Positions 40,599-49,858 are shown, counted from the first letter of the stretch. The stretch is DNA of 64,000 bases from Gemmatimonadota bacterium (GCA_029262195.1 JAJCZX010000024.1:127323-191322); one strand, 5' to 3'. Notes: generated by a model not told the origin, from the letters alone. Made by a program: numbers and translations.

Positions 40599-42846
40599 GC
40601 TAAACGAAAAACAGCAGGAGGCCGTCGAGCATGAAGGTGGCCCGATTCTCATCCTCGCCGGAGCCGGATCGGGAAAAACCCGTGTGCTCACCACACGAAT
40701 AGCACGATTGATGGATAGGGGAGTGCCGTCTCGCAATATCATGGCGGTAACGTTTACTAACAAAGCCGCTGCTGAAATGCGCGATCGCATCGGTGCGCAA
40801 TTGCAACGCGACCCGGCAGGCCTCTGGATCGGGACTTTCCACTCCCTCTCCGCTCGACTGTTGCGGCGCGAAGCGCAACACATTGGCTTCAGTCCTCAGT
40901 TCACTATATACGACGAGACTGACCGACTCACGCTGATTCGCCGATTGTTAAAGCAGGGCAGATACTCCCCGAAAGAATTCAAGGCAAGCGTAATCCAGTG
41001 GGAGATTTCCGGTGCGAAAAACGCAATGCTGTCTCCCGCGGCATATGGCGAACAGGCTGGTCACGAAATCCAACACGTTGCCGCAGACATCTTTACCGAG
41101 TTCAACAAGGAATTGCGCAAGGCCAATGCGATGGATTTTGATGATCTGTTATTGCATCCTCTAACACTTTTTGAGAAGAATCCAGATCGGCTGCATCGCT
41201 ATCAAAATCTGTTCCAGCATGTTCTGGTCGATGAGTTTCAGGACACGAACAAAGCACAGTATCTATTCGTTAAATACCTTACAGATCTTTCGAAAAACCT
41301 ATGTGCGGTAGGTGATGACGACCAATCGATTTATGGGTGGCGTGGCGCGGATGTGCGAAACATGCTTGGCTTCGAAAACGATTTTCCGACCGCAAAGGTT
41401 GTTCGGCTCGAAGAAAATTACCGTTCGACCGGCACTATTCTCGAGGCGGCTAACGGTGTCATAGCTGAGAACAGTGCCAGGCTTGGAAAGACGCTTTTTA
41501 CGCGTCGGCCGGGTGGAGAGAAGGTGGTGGTTCTTGGCGCATCGGACGAGAGGGACGAAGCCGAGTGGGTGGCGCGAGAACTACGCAGCCCGGCCGTATC
41601 ATCGGAGTATAGTCCCACGGATATAACCGTCTTGTACCGCACGAATTCTCAAAGCCGGGCATTCGAGGACGTTTTTCGGCGTAACGCGATCCGTTATCGA
41701 GTCGTAGGGTCAGTGAGTTTTTACAAACGGCGAGAGATTAAGGATCTCGTCGCCTATCTGAGACTGATCGTAAATCCATTGGATGACGAGGCGTTTATGA
41801 GGGCCATACAGGCTCCGAAACGCGGGGTGGGGATCACAAGTCTCTCAGTGTTACAGCTAACTGCTACAGAGTGGGAGAAGTCGCTTCTTGAGACGGCGGC
41901 TATTTGCACGCGCATTCCGCAAATCAAGGGGAAGGCCCGCGGTGCATTGGTTCAGTTTGCAGAGATGATGCATGAACTAAGGCAAGCAGCTGATGAGATC
42001 TCGCCAGCAGCCATTTTGGAATCGATTATTCAAGCCATTGATTTCGAGACCTACCTCGCCGAGGGCGGAGTCGAGGCGTCAGATCGGCTTGAAAACGTGA
42101 GGGCCTTGGTGTCGGGTGCCGCCGAATGGTCTGAGGAGGACACGGACGACGATTCCGGTACTCCCGTCGAACGGTACCTTGCCTCAGCGGCTCTTACAAC
42201 ATCCAGCGAGGACATTGACGGTGATCCAGATGGTGTGACCCTGATGACGGTTCATACGGGAAAAGGGCTTGAGTGGCCGGTGGTCTTCTTGACGGGAATG
42301 GAAGACGGGTTGTTTCCGCTAAGCCGTTCGATGGAAACTCTGGAGGGAGCTGAAGAGGAGCGTCGGTTGGCTTATGTGGGGATCACTCGAGCCCGTGACC
42401 GCCTGTACCTCACGTGGGCGAGTTCCAGGAGGCGCAACGGTCAGTTGATGCCTGGCATGCCATCCAGGTTCCTCGACGAGGTGCCCGTTGCAGTAGTTGA
42501 AGAGCGACGCACCGGCGGCCTTTTCGGTGGAGAAGCGCGGCGCAGGAGCCAACCCTATCGGCATCCAAGGACGTACAACGAACAGCGATCTGGGCGAAGT
42601 GCTCCTCTGGCACCAAAGAAGGCGCCTGTGGTTCACTTCTCCTATGAAGAAGAGTCGCAGGATGCACCTCGCTACGTTGAAGGCGAGAGGGTTAAGCACC
42701 GCAAGTTCGGCTCCGGCGGGATACTCAGGGTTTCTGGAAAGGGGCGCGAGTTAAAGGTCGTTATCGGGTTCGATGATGAGACTATTGGCGAGAAGACCCT
42801 GATCGCGGCATACGCCGGACTTGAACGGGACTGGGACGGTACGTGA
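40588..42846 (+). CDS. pcrA: ATP-dependent 3'-5' DNA helicase UvrD/PcrA
   Basis: The 752-residue superfamily 1A helicase has motifs in order: Q-motif LNEKQQEAV, Walker A GAGSGKTRVLTTRI, FTNKAAAEMRDRI, Walker B VDEFQDTN, GDDDQSIYGWRGA, RLEENYRS, and the late VHTGKGLEWPVVFLTGMEDGLFP and VGITRARDRLYL. The C-terminal tail (VKHRKFGSGGILRVSGKG) is the Tudor-like PcrA/UvrD domain that binds RNA polymerase. ATG 40588 is spaced 7 nt from GGCAGG; GTG 40582 is too close. The symbol could equally be uvrD. Confidence 0.95.
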   Translation: MRPELNEKQQEAVEHEGGPILILAGAGSGKTRVLTTRIARLMDRGVPSRNIMAVTFTNKAAAEMRDRIGAQLQRDPAGLWIGTFHSLSARLLRREAQHIGFSPQFTIYDETDRLTLIRRLLKQGRYSPKEFKASVIQWEISGAKNAMLSPAAYGEQAGHEIQHVAADIFTEFNKELRKANAMDFDDLLLHPLTLFEKNPDRLHRYQNLFQHVLVDEFQDTNKAQYLFVKYLTDLSKNLCAVGDDDQSIYGWRGADVRNMLGFENDFPTAKVVRLEENYRSTGTILEAANGVIAENSARLGKTLFTRRPGGEKVVVLGASDERDEAEWVARELRSPAVSSEYSPTDITVLYRTNSQSRAFEDVFRRNAIRYRVVGSVSFYKRREIKDLVAYLRLIVNPLDDEAFMRAIQAPKRGVGITSLSVLQLTATEWEKSLLETAAICTRIPQIKGKARGALVQFAEMMHELRQAADEISPAAILESIIQAIDFETYLAEGGVEASDRLENVRALVSGAAEWSEEDTDDDSGTPVERYLASAALTTSSEDIDGDPDGVTLMTVHTGKGLEWPVVFLTGMEDGLFPLSRSMETLEGAEEERRLAYVGITRARDRLYLTWASSRRRNGQLMPGMPSRFLDEVPVAVVEERRTGGLFGGEARRRSQPYRHPRTYNEQRSGRSAPLAPKKAPVVHFSYEEESQDAPRYVEGERVKHRKFGSGGILRVSGKGRELKVVIGFDDETIGEKTLIAAYAGLERDWDGT

Positions 42847-43142
42847 GCCTTAAGCCGGACCAGGTGCGCCACCTTGCCGATTTGGCGGCCATTGAATTGA
42901 CGGACGACGAAGTAAGGTCTCTATCCCTCGAATTGTCCTCTGTGCTTGAACACTGTCAGCGACTTCCTGTTTCGCACGAGAGCTGTGACCACGGCTTCGC
43001 GGTTGGTAGTGTGGAGGTCAGGGAAGACAGGGTCGATCCGTCCCCAATGAGCGACGAGAGTTTTAGGTGGGTGTGGATTGAAGGTGAGAAGTTTTTCGCT
43101 GTGCCGCGTTTGGATCTGGGGAGTGGTGACGACGAGCGATAG
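42843..43142 (+). CDS. gatC: Asp-tRNA(Asn)/Glu-tRNA(Gln) amidotransferase subunit C
   Basis: GatC stabilises the GatA-GatB amidotransferase. The 99-residue protein starts with the conserved QVRHLADLAAIELTDDEVRSLSLELSSVLEH helical region and has the late DRVDPSPM segment (the usual R-x-D). It ends in a ...FFAVPRLDLG block that wraps the partner subunit. The GTG start overlaps the uvrD/pcrA stop (GTGA), and the end overlaps the gatA start. Confidence 0.93.
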   Translation: MSLKPDQVRHLADLAAIELTDDEVRSLSLELSSVLEHCQRLPVSHESCDHGFAVGSVEVREDRVDPSPMSDESFRWVWIEGEKFFAVPRLDLGSGDDER

Positions 43143-44484
43143 GTTGAGCCGGGTTGCCGAAACGGCCGATTCAAACTCAAACTCTATTCTGGCGTTTGAT
43201 CGTGCGGTGGTTGCCAGGCAGTTTGGTTGTGACGGATTGTTAAAAGGTCAATTCGTTGCCGTAAAGGACAACATCTGTACGCTCGAATATCCTACCACCT
43301 GCGGTTCCCGCATGCTCTCCGGTTATCGCTCTCCCTTTGAGGCAACGTCGATAACGCGCCTGAAGAGTGAAGGTGCGATCATTGCCTGCAAAACCAATCT
43401 TGATGAATTCGCAATGGGGTCGTCTACCGAAAACTCAGCGTTTGGGAGAACGCTTAATCCGTTCGATGAAAAACGAGTCCCGGGAGGTTCTTCCGGTGGG
43501 TCGGCGGCTGTGGTCGCCGATGGGACGGTGGATTACGCGCTGGGTTCTGAAACAGGTGGATCTGTCAGGCAGCCGGCAGCGTTCTGCGGCGTGGTGGGGA
43601 TCAAACCGAGTTACGGGCGAGTGAGTCGCCACGGGCTGGTGTCCTTCGCCTCTTCGCTGGATCAAATCGGCGTGTTCGGATCCGATGTCTCCAGGGCTGA
43701 AATCCTCCTGAGTGTCATCGCGGGGCACGACGCGCGCGATGCCACTTCGGTCGCGGTTGCACCGCTCGAACTGGGGAAGACGCTCGACAGTCTTGTCGGA
43801 GTAAAAATTGGTCTTCCGGTCGAGTATTTCCCTGCAAATTTGTCGCCGGACGTCAGAGCGGGTTGTGAAAAAGCGAAAAAGATGTTGCAGGGTGTCGGAG
43901 CAATTCTGATCGACGTTTCGCTACCCTCAACCCATTGTGCGGTGGGCACGTATTACGTCCTCGCACCAGCTGAAGCGAGTGCCAATCTCGCTCGATTCGA
44001 CGGAATTCGATACGGACGGTCATTGGACCGGACCTGCGCCGACGTTTCACAGATGTATCGCAAAACAAGAGGAACGCTCCTGGGAGCGGAAGTGAAACGC
44101 AGGATCATCATTGGCACCTATGTTCTCTCGTCGGGTTATCGGGAAGCATACTACAAGCGAGCCAGGGTCGCACGCGACCAGATCACGTCGGAGTTCGATA
44201 CTCTGTTTGCGAACGAGGTTGACCTCCTGTTTACACCTACGGTGGGGTCCACGGCGTTCGAATCGGGGAAGTATTTCGGGGACCCGTTGGGTCTTTACTT
44301 CGAAGACGCTTTGGTCTGCCCTGCCAACCTGGCCGGGATCCCGGCGATGAACTTGCCCCTCGGACGAGCGTCCGGGTTGCCTGTTGGCGGTCAATTGATC
44401 GCTCCGCGGTTCGCAGAGAGTAAAATGATCGCCGTTGCCCGGTTGCTGGAATCGATGCTCGATCCCCTGGCTGAAGTGCGATGA
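43123..44484 (+). CDS. gatA: Asp-tRNA(Asn)/Glu-tRNA(Gln) amidotransferase subunit A
   Basis: GatA hydrolyses glutamine to supply ammonia for amidating misacylated tRNA. The amidase-signature core is complete: catalytic Lys in FVAVKDNI, the Ser-rich stretch GGSSGGSAAVVADG, and GSETGGSVRQPAAFCGVVGIKPSYGRVSRHG with the cis-Ser/Ser catalytic pair. About 453 residues remain from GTG 43123 (43126 or TTG 43144 are alternatives). The N-terminus before the Lys block is shorter than usual. A frame open to 43078 would lie inside gatC. Overlaps gatB by 4 nt. Confidence 0.94.
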   Translation: MVTTSDRLSRVAETADSNSNSILAFDRAVVARQFGCDGLLKGQFVAVKDNICTLEYPTTCGSRMLSGYRSPFEATSITRLKSEGAIIACKTNLDEFAMGSSTENSAFGRTLNPFDEKRVPGGSSGGSAAVVADGTVDYALGSETGGSVRQPAAFCGVVGIKPSYGRVSRHGLVSFASSLDQIGVFGSDVSRAEILLSVIAGHDARDATSVAVAPLELGKTLDSLVGVKIGLPVEYFPANLSPDVRAGCEKAKKMLQGVGAILIDVSLPSTHCAVGTYYVLAPAEASANLARFDGIRYGRSLDRTCADVSQMYRKTRGTLLGAEVKRRIIIGTYVLSSGYREAYYKRARVARDQITSEFDTLFANEVDLLFTPTVGSTAFESGKYFGDPLGLYFEDALVCPANLAGIPAMNLPLGRASGLPVGGQLIAPRFAESKMIAVARLLESMLDPLAEVR

Positions 44485-45893
44485 ACTGGGAGATTGTGAT
44501 TGGGCTTGAGGTGCACGTTCGGCTCAAGACCGAGTCGAAACTTTTCTGCGCGTGTTCAGCGAAGTTCGGAGATCCCGCCAATACCAATATTTGCCCGACC
44601 TGTGCAGGTCTCCCCGGTTCCCTACCCACCCTCAACTCGCTGGCTGTCCAAAGGGCCGCGACAATTGCTGCTGCGCTCGGTTCGGCGCTTCAAGCGCGGA
44701 GCGAATTTGCCCGGAAAAGTTATTTCTACCCTGACCTTCCCAAGGGATATCAAATTACACAGTATGAGCATCCGCTTGCAGTTGGGGGAGAGCTGGTGGT
44801 TCATGAAGGGGGTCGGGAGGTGCGTTTCGTCCTGCAAAGGGTCCACCTTGAGGAAGATGCGGGCAAGTTGATCCACAACCGAAAAGACGGTGTGACTCTG
44901 ATCGATTTGAACCGTGCTGGGGTTCCGTTGGCTGAAATCGTGACCGAGCCGACGGTGAGTGGTCCAGGAGAGGCACGGTTGTTTCTAAATGGGTTGAAAC
45001 GCACGCTCCAGTACCTGGAAGTCTCTGACTGCAACATGGAGGACGGAAGTCTTCGAGTCGATGCCAACGTTTCAGTTCGGCGCCCGGGGGCTGGCCTGGG
45101 GATCAAGCAGGAACTGAAAAATTTAAATTCTCTTTCTGGGATTGAAACTTCGTTAGGTGTTCTCGTTGAATCCCAGATCGCAACGTTGGAATCGGGCGAA
45201 CCTGTTTTGCAAAGGACCTTTGCTGCGTCAGACGGCTATGTCACTCCGATGCGCCAAAAAGAAGAGGGAGCTGACTACAGGTACTTCCCGGAGCCCGATC
45301 TCTTACCCCTGGAAGTCACTCCTCAAAGGGCTCGATCGATTACGGATTCCCTACCAGAGTTACCGGAGGCGAGACGAACGCGATTCGTCACGGAATTCGC
45401 GCTCACACCCTCTGAGGCGGAAGTGCTGACCTCGGGCCGCGATGTGGCAGATTTTTTCGAATCGGTCGCAGTTGCTACGCGCGGTACCGATGCGCACCAG
45501 GCGGCTGGTTGGGTTATCAACGAAACTCTTGCGCTCTGGTCGGGTGCGGAGGCTCCGTTTTCTTCTTCATTCCTGGCCGAAGTCATTGGACTTGTGAACA
45601 ACAAAGCATTGAGCCGCCAGGCCGCCAAAAAAGTGTTGCTAGAAATGGCCCGGTCGCCAACTTCAGAGGGAGTTGCTGAGCTGGTTGCCAGAATGGGAGT
45701 CGGTTTGGAGGCAGACGCGTCGCAGATGGAACAATGGGTAGAAGCTGTGCTCGCCGAGTATGCTGATGAAGCCGCTCGGTTGAGGGCAGGGGAAGGACGC
45801 CTCATGGATTTCTTGATGGGTCGGGTTATGGCTGCGTCGCGTGGGACCGCCGATCCCCACGTCGCGAGACAACTGATTTCGGAAAAGCTCTAG
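44481..45893 (+). CDS. gatB: Asp-tRNA(Asn)/Glu-tRNA(Gln) amidotransferase subunit B
   Basis: GatB activates and amidates the misacylated aminoacyl end of tRNA. The 470-residue protein has WEIVIGLEVHVRLKTESKLFC, the zinc-binding Cys set (CACSAKFG, NICPTCAGLPG), YFYPDLPKGYQITQYEHP, and GADYRYFPEPDLLPL, all family hallmarks, plus the C-terminal YqeY-like helical tail (DFLMGRVMAASRGTADPH). It closes the gatCAB operon. Its TAG stop shares a CTAG with the stop of the convergent gene. Confidence 0.97.
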   Translation: MNWEIVIGLEVHVRLKTESKLFCACSAKFGDPANTNICPTCAGLPGSLPTLNSLAVQRAATIAAALGSALQARSEFARKSYFYPDLPKGYQITQYEHPLAVGGELVVHEGGREVRFVLQRVHLEEDAGKLIHNRKDGVTLIDLNRAGVPLAEIVTEPTVSGPGEARLFLNGLKRTLQYLEVSDCNMEDGSLRVDANVSVRRPGAGLGIKQELKNLNSLSGIETSLGVLVESQIATLESGEPVLQRTFAASDGYVTPMRQKEEGADYRYFPEPDLLPLEVTPQRARSITDSLPELPEARRTRFVTEFALTPSEAEVLTSGRDVADFFESVAVATRGTDAHQAAGWVINETLALWSGAEAPFSSSFLAEVIGLVNNKALSRQAAKKVLLEMARSPTSEGVAELVARMGVGLEADASQMEQWVEAVLAEYADEAARLRAGEGRLMDFLMGRVMAASRGTADPHVARQLISEKL

Positions 45894-46852
45894 CCCTCCG
45901 GGAGTTCGCCAGGGGTCATGGATGCGCCCGTAACCGGGGCCCATGGCCGGTGTGACGATGACTCGTCCCAGAACCCGATTCCTTGCTCTGGTATTTCAAA
46001 GTTTTCTCGGGCGACTTCGGCCAGGTAGTCTCGATCGCCGCGCATGTTTTCTCGCACTACGGCAACCCTGATCTTCTTGGCCAGTGCCAGCGACGACTCG
46101 CCGGAAGGATCGAGTCTCCTGGGTGTAGCTTTGGCTTCCGCCAGGTTTTCCATTATGTAGTGGAACGCGGTTCCCATGTGAGCTTCGATGACGCTGTCAG
46201 AAATGTCCCACTTGCTCTTTTCGGCCACTTTTTTGAAGGTCTTCTGCCAGCTCAGAGTTTCGGTTATGCCGACCATTCCGCGAAACAGTCTGCGGTTCGT
46301 GTTAACTGAAAAGATCGTCGGCGAAATGATCGTATCCAGGTGTTCGTTAGCTTCGGAATGGTCCAGTCGAATGAGGTCCATCGCGGTCCGCGCATACTGG
46401 TCGCCAAGGTGTGTCTCAAAGCGGCTTTCCCACCAGGAATGTCCGAGAGCGATCGTGCGGCTTGTAACAACGAGTTGATGGGGCACGAAGAAATTGTGTG
46501 CCACTGTGTCGGCTGCGAGGTGTGATAGGTAGCCGAGAGCGAAGGAGCGGATCCTGTCGGATTCGGCGCGGTCGAGTATTTCCTGACCGACATGCCAGGC
46601 ATGACAGTGTCTGCCTACAGGTGCGTATTTTTTTGCCATCGAGGTATCTGCGGCGATGTTGCCATACAGAAAATCGTGGGGATAAGCCTGGAGTAGGACG
46701 GCAACCGCCTGGGGAAGAGCGGAGATGTTGGCCAGGACCGATTCAGCTAGAAAAATATGGGTACCCGGCGTCCATGCATTTGCGAACTCGGGCGTAAGGG
46801 CCAGGAAAAGGACGGCGAGCAGCCCGGAAGTTAGTGGCGCCCGAATCCCCAT
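45890..46852 (-). CDS. Zinc-dependent phospholipase C-like exported protein
   Basis: The 320-residue protein has a signal peptide (PLTSGLLAVLFLALTPEFANAW). The mature part begins W-T-P-G-T-H and contains His/Asp-rich zinc-site motifs: THIFLAESV, DFLYGNIAADT, CHAWHVG, and FALGYLSHLAADTVAHNFFVPH. The pattern fits the zinc-dependent phospholipase C family (trinuclear zinc site starting at the mature N-terminal Trp). Its lipid substrate cannot be read. It is last in a minus-strand group with DUF948 and PII-like genes. Confidence 0.85.
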   Translation of the reverse strand: MGIRAPLTSGLLAVLFLALTPEFANAWTPGTHIFLAESVLANISALPQAVAVLLQAYPHDFLYGNIAADTSMAKKYAPVGRHCHAWHVGQEILDRAESDRIRSFALGYLSHLAADTVAHNFFVPHQLVVTSRTIALGHSWWESRFETHLGDQYARTAMDLIRLDHSEANEHLDTIISPTIFSVNTNRRLFRGMVGITETLSWQKTFKKVAEKSKWDISDSVIEAHMGTAFHYIMENLAEAKATPRRLDPSGESSLALAKKIRVAVVRENMRGDRDYLAEVARENFEIPEQGIGFWDESSSHRPWAPVTGASMTPGELPEG

Positions 46853-47308
46853 CTATCGCCTTCTGCGACCTGTTAGCGCCCTCTTAAACGCCTTGACGAT
46901 CGTTGCGCTCTTTCTGCCCGTGCGCAAAGCTGCGGCAACGTCCAGTACTGTGTCCTCCAGTTCCACCTGAGCAACGTCTACCAACGCGTCTAGATCGAGC
47001 AAACGGTTTTCAATCGTGTCGGCCGCCCTGGTGACTTTTTTTCGCATCTCTCTGGAGGTCGCGGTGAGTTCCTTCGCCTCCTTCTTCATCGTCTTCACTG
47101 CCTTCTGGGTGTCATCGACGATCTCGCGGGCTGACTTGAGGACGGGTCCAGTCTGGCTTTCAAGAGTTTTGATGGTTTTGTCGATCGTGCCAACCACTCG
47201 GGAAAGGTCTCGAACGAACACGACCGTCACGACGCCTATTCCAATAAAAAACACGGCTATCGTGGCGGTTGAAATAGCGATTACGGTGGCTTCCCATCCC
47301 ATTTCCAC
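46853..47308 (-). CDS. DUF948-like membrane-anchored coiled-coil protein
   Basis: The 151-residue protein has one N-terminal membrane helix (VIAISTATIAVFFIGIGVVTVVFV). A long amphipathic helical region follows (LSRVVGTIDKTIKTLESQTGPVLKSAREIVDDTQKAVKTMKKEA), and the end is strongly basic (KRALTGRRRR). This layout matches DUF948 proteins, often described as general-stress-like. The function is unknown. It abuts the phospholipase gene with no gap and its start overlaps the end of the PII-like gene by one base. Confidence 0.8.
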   Translation of the reverse strand: MEMGWEATVIAISTATIAVFFIGIGVVTVVFVRDLSRVVGTIDKTIKTLESQTGPVLKSAREIVDDTQKAVKTMKKEAKELTATSREMRKKVTRAADTIENRLLDLDALVDVAQVELEDTVLDVAAALRTGRKSATIVKAFKRALTGRRRR

Positions 47309-47676
47309 TATTTCCTCTCACTTTCATTCTGAATTGTCTCGGTGCTCGGGGAAAACCCCATCACACTCGAAACCGGCACGGTAAAAGCGATACCGGTCGA
47401 AGGAGCGTCCAGGTCGCCGCAAATCTCAAGGATAGCCTTCTTGGCTTCCAGAAGTTTCGCCGGGTCCTGCACGACCGAAAAGATAGTCACATTTTTGTCC
47501 CGCGACCGTGAAGTAATGTCTTTCAAGGCGCCGAAGGCAGGCAAATCGTCGCGCAGAACTCTGCCCATGCCACGACTCTCGAAAACCGTAGCCCCCGTGA
47601 TGCCAATTTCAGCAAAACGTCCGAGCAAGTCTTCCAGTTTTTCTTCCCTATTTAATACACAGACTAACAGTTCCAT
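47308..47676 (-). CDS. Divergent PII-like signalling protein
   Basis: The 122-residue protein resembles the PII fold. The opening ELLVCVLNREEKLEDLLGRFAEIGITGATVFESRGMGR parallels the beta1-alpha1-beta2 region and G-x-G-R of GlnB-type proteins, and the end CGDLDAPSTGIAFTVPVSSVMGF parallels the GDGKI(F/V)VxPV block. The T-loop Tyr/nucleotide-binding residues are not conserved, so it should not be called GlnB. It is first in a minus-strand trio, divergent from murA. Confidence 0.72.
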   Translation of the reverse strand: MELLVCVLNREEKLEDLLGRFAEIGITGATVFESRGMGRVLRDDLPAFGALKDITSRSRDKNVTIFSVVQDPAKLLEAKKAILEICGDLDAPSTGIAFTVPVSSVMGFSPSTETIQNESERK

Positions 47677-47754
47677 GTCCTGCTGATACCTTCCGGTGAC
47701 GGGTCTTCAAGTCGAAAGATCAAGAACACAATCCCGCTGTCAAGGAAAAACTTC

Positions 47755-47784
47755 TTGACTAGGTCGCCCGTAACCCCCTATGGT
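47755..47784 (+). promoter_or_regulatory. Candidate sigma70-type promoter giving a leaderless murA mRNA
   Basis: TTGACT at 47755-47760 and TATGGT at 47779-47784, spacer 18 nt. The murA ATG at 47793 falls at about the predicted transcription start, and no ribosome binding site precedes it. Confidence 0.5.
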
Positions 47785-47792
47785 ACGCCGAC

Positions 47793-49073
47793 ATGAACGA
47801 ACATTTCGTGGTAAACGGGGGGCTTAGCCTCAAAGGAAATGTAAGGCCCGCAGGCAACAAAAATGCAGCGTTACCGTTAATTGCGGCCACTCTGATGGCA
47901 GATAGCCCTTCCGTAATTAGCAATGTCCCGCGAATAAGAGATGTCGAAGCGCTCCTTGAACTGGCCGAAAACAGCGGTGCTGAAATCTCGTGGACAGGAA
48001 CCAATGAGGTGCGAATAGACCCTGCCGGTCTCGAGGCCAGGCCGCTCGATGCCGAACTCTGCTCAAGGATCCGGGCGTCGATTCTTCTGGTAGGCCCTTT
48101 GCTTGCTCGTTTCGGTAAGGTCACACTACCGCCGCCCGGCGGTGATGTAATCGGGCGTCGGCGAGTTGATACACATTTTCTGGCTTTAGAGGGACTAGGC
48201 GCCGAAGTGTCCGTTGGGGCGGGTTACCGGGTCGAGGCCAAAAAGCTAAAGGGCACTGATCTTTTTCTTGACGAGCCTTCGGTCACCGGTACCGAAAACG
48301 CCATGATGGCAGCCGTGACGGCTGAGGGAATCACCACGATGCGCAATGCGGCGTCCGAGCCTCATGTCCAGGACCTGGCTCTAGCCCTCAATAAGATGGG
48401 TGCGTGCATTGAAGGTGTTGGGACCAACAGGCTGACGATCGAAGGGGTGAGTCAACTCCACGGAGCGGAAATTGAGGTTGGACCTGACCACATCGAAATC
48501 GGAAGTTTTATCGGGCTGGCTGCGGTAACCGATTCCGAGTTACGAATCGAAGGAGTACGCCCGGCCGATATGTCCAGCATACTGCTGAATTTCGCCAAGC
48601 TAGGTGTTGATGTAACGCTAGAGGATGGTGCTGCTTTCGTTTCCGCTCGGCAGGAGCGTAGGGTCCGAGCAGATTTCGGAGGGCATATCCCCAAAATTGA
48701 AGATGGCCCCTGGCCCGCGTTCCCGGCCGACTTGACCTCAATTGCCACTGTGGTGGCGACTCAGTGCGATGGCATGGTGATGATTTTCGAGAAGATGTTC
48801 GAGTCGAGGCTTTTCTTCGTCGACAAATTAATCGGTATGGGCGCTCAGATAGTTCTATGCGATCCTCACCGCGCAGTTGTTTCCGGGCGTTCTGTACTGA
48901 GGGGGGGCATTGTGGAGAGCCCGGACATCAGAGCTGGGATGGCGATGCTCCTGGCGGCGCTCGCTGCCGAAGGAACCAGCGTAATTCACAATATCAGGCA
49001 AATTGACCGCGGCTACGAGCGCATTGACGAGAGGCTGAGGGCGCTGGGTGCCGATATTCAACGCGTATCCTGA
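47793..49073 (+). CDS. murA: UDP-N-acetylglucosamine 1-carboxyvinyltransferase with Asp at the fosfomycin position
   Basis: MurA commits UDP-GlcNAc to peptidoglycan synthesis using phosphoenolpyruvate. The 426-residue protein has [16 protein letters not shown] (catalytic Lys/Asn), [50 protein letters not shown] and the C-terminal [20 protein letters not shown]. In most MurA the loop reads PGGC, and that Cys is alkylated by fosfomycin; here it is Asp118 (PGGD). Cys-to-Asp enzymes are known in mycobacteria and chlamydiae, are active, and resist the drug. The overlap with pgeF depends on which pgeF start is used. Confidence 0.96.
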   Translation: MNEHFVVNGGLSLKGNVRPAGNKNAALPLIAATLMADSPSVISNVPRIRDVEALLELAENSGAEISWTGTNEVRIDPAGLEARPLDAELCSRIRASILLVGPLLARFGKVTLPPPGGDVIGRRRVDTHFLALEGLGAEVSVGAGYRVEAKKLKGTDLFLDEPSVTGTENAMMAAVTAEGITTMRNAASEPHVQDLALALNKMGACIEGVGTNRLTIEGVSQLHGAEIEVGPDHIEIGSFIGLAAVTDSELRIEGVRPADMSSILLNFAKLGVDVTLEDGAAFVSARQERRVRADFGGHIPKIEDGPWPAFPADLTSIATVVATQCDGMVMIFEKMFESRLFFVDKLIGMGAQIVLCDPHRAVVSGRSVLRGGIVESPDIRAGMAMLLAALAAEGTSVIHNIRQIDRGYERIDERLRALGADIQRVS

Positions 49074-49089
49074 TATCAGGAACGACGAA

Positions 49090-49833
49090 GTGAATGAAAC
49101 CCGGGCAGGGGAGCCAGGGGACTTTCCGACCTGGGAGCTCCGAGATTGGGCAGACCTCGGAATCGTGGCTGGGGTTTCGGCTGCTGGGCCGGACACAAGC
49201 CTTGGACTGTGGGGTGGGGAACCAGTGGACCGTGTCGAAGGTCGATGGGCTAAGCTCATGGAACGGTGGCCTGGTGGTTTTGACGGGGTGGCGATCTCTC
49301 GCCAGATTCACGGCAAGAGTGTTGGAGAGGTTGAGTCGGTATCAGGTCTGACGGTTTTTCCAGACCGAGACGGACATGTTACATCCCGAACTGGCGTCCT
49401 CTTGACGGTTACTGTTGCTGATTGTGTGCCCGTGTATCTAGCTCATCCTCAAACCAAAACGGTTGGCCTGCTTCATTCTGGTTGGAAAGGGACTGCTTCG
49501 GGGATTTTGGCCGAAGGGGTGCAAGCACTGCAAAATGCCTCCGGGTGCACCGCTGGCGACGTCATAATGCATTGCGGTGTAAGTATTTGTGGGTCTTGCT
49601 ATGAAGTTGATTCTGACGTGGCTTATGAGATTACTGGCGTCCGGCATAAGGGAAAGGTCTGTGTTGATCTCCGCTCGGTTTTAGCAGCACAGGCGGCGAA
49701 AATAGGCCTAAAATCAGTGACTCTCAGTTCCAGGTGTACCGCCCATCAAAGAGGTTCTTTTTTTTCCCATCGCGGGTCGGGGGGCAAGATGGAAAGGATG
49801 GCAGCGTTCATAGGGGTCGGCGGCTCGACCTGA
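49090..49833 (+). CDS. pgeF: Multicopper-polyphenol-oxidase/PgeF (YfiH, DUF152) family protein
   Basis: The 247-residue protein has the family active-site elements: His in ISRQIHGKSV, Cys in TVADCVPVYL and His in GLLHSGWKGTASG, followed by a Cys-containing CGVSICGSCYEVD block. YfiH/LACC1 proteins were shown to act as purine nucleoside phosphorylase/adenosine deaminase, and PgeF has also been linked to removal of wrong amino acids from peptidoglycan precursors, which would fit its place next to murA. The frame is open from GTG 49048 inside murA; GTG 49090 has AGGAA upstream and is preferred. Confidence 0.87.
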   Translation: MNETRAGEPGDFPTWELRDWADLGIVAGVSAAGPDTSLGLWGGEPVDRVEGRWAKLMERWPGGFDGVAISRQIHGKSVGEVESVSGLTVFPDRDGHVTSRTGVLLTVTVADCVPVYLAHPQTKTVGLLHSGWKGTASGILAEGVQALQNASGCTAGDVIMHCGVSICGSCYEVDSDVAYEITGVRHKGKVCVDLRSVLAAQAAKIGLKSVTLSSRCTAHQRGSFFSHRGSGGKMERMAAFIGVGGST

Positions 49834-49835
49834 TA

Positions 49836-49858
49836 GGGGGGTCGCAGCTTGACCCCCC
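49836..49858 (+). terminator. Hairpin just after the pgeF stop
   Basis: GGGGGGTC and GACCCCCC form an 8-bp stem around a 7-nt loop, 3 nt after the pgeF stop. No U-run follows. Its 3' arm overlaps a possible -35 box for the rimP promoter, so it may have a role other than termination. Confidence 0.45.
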
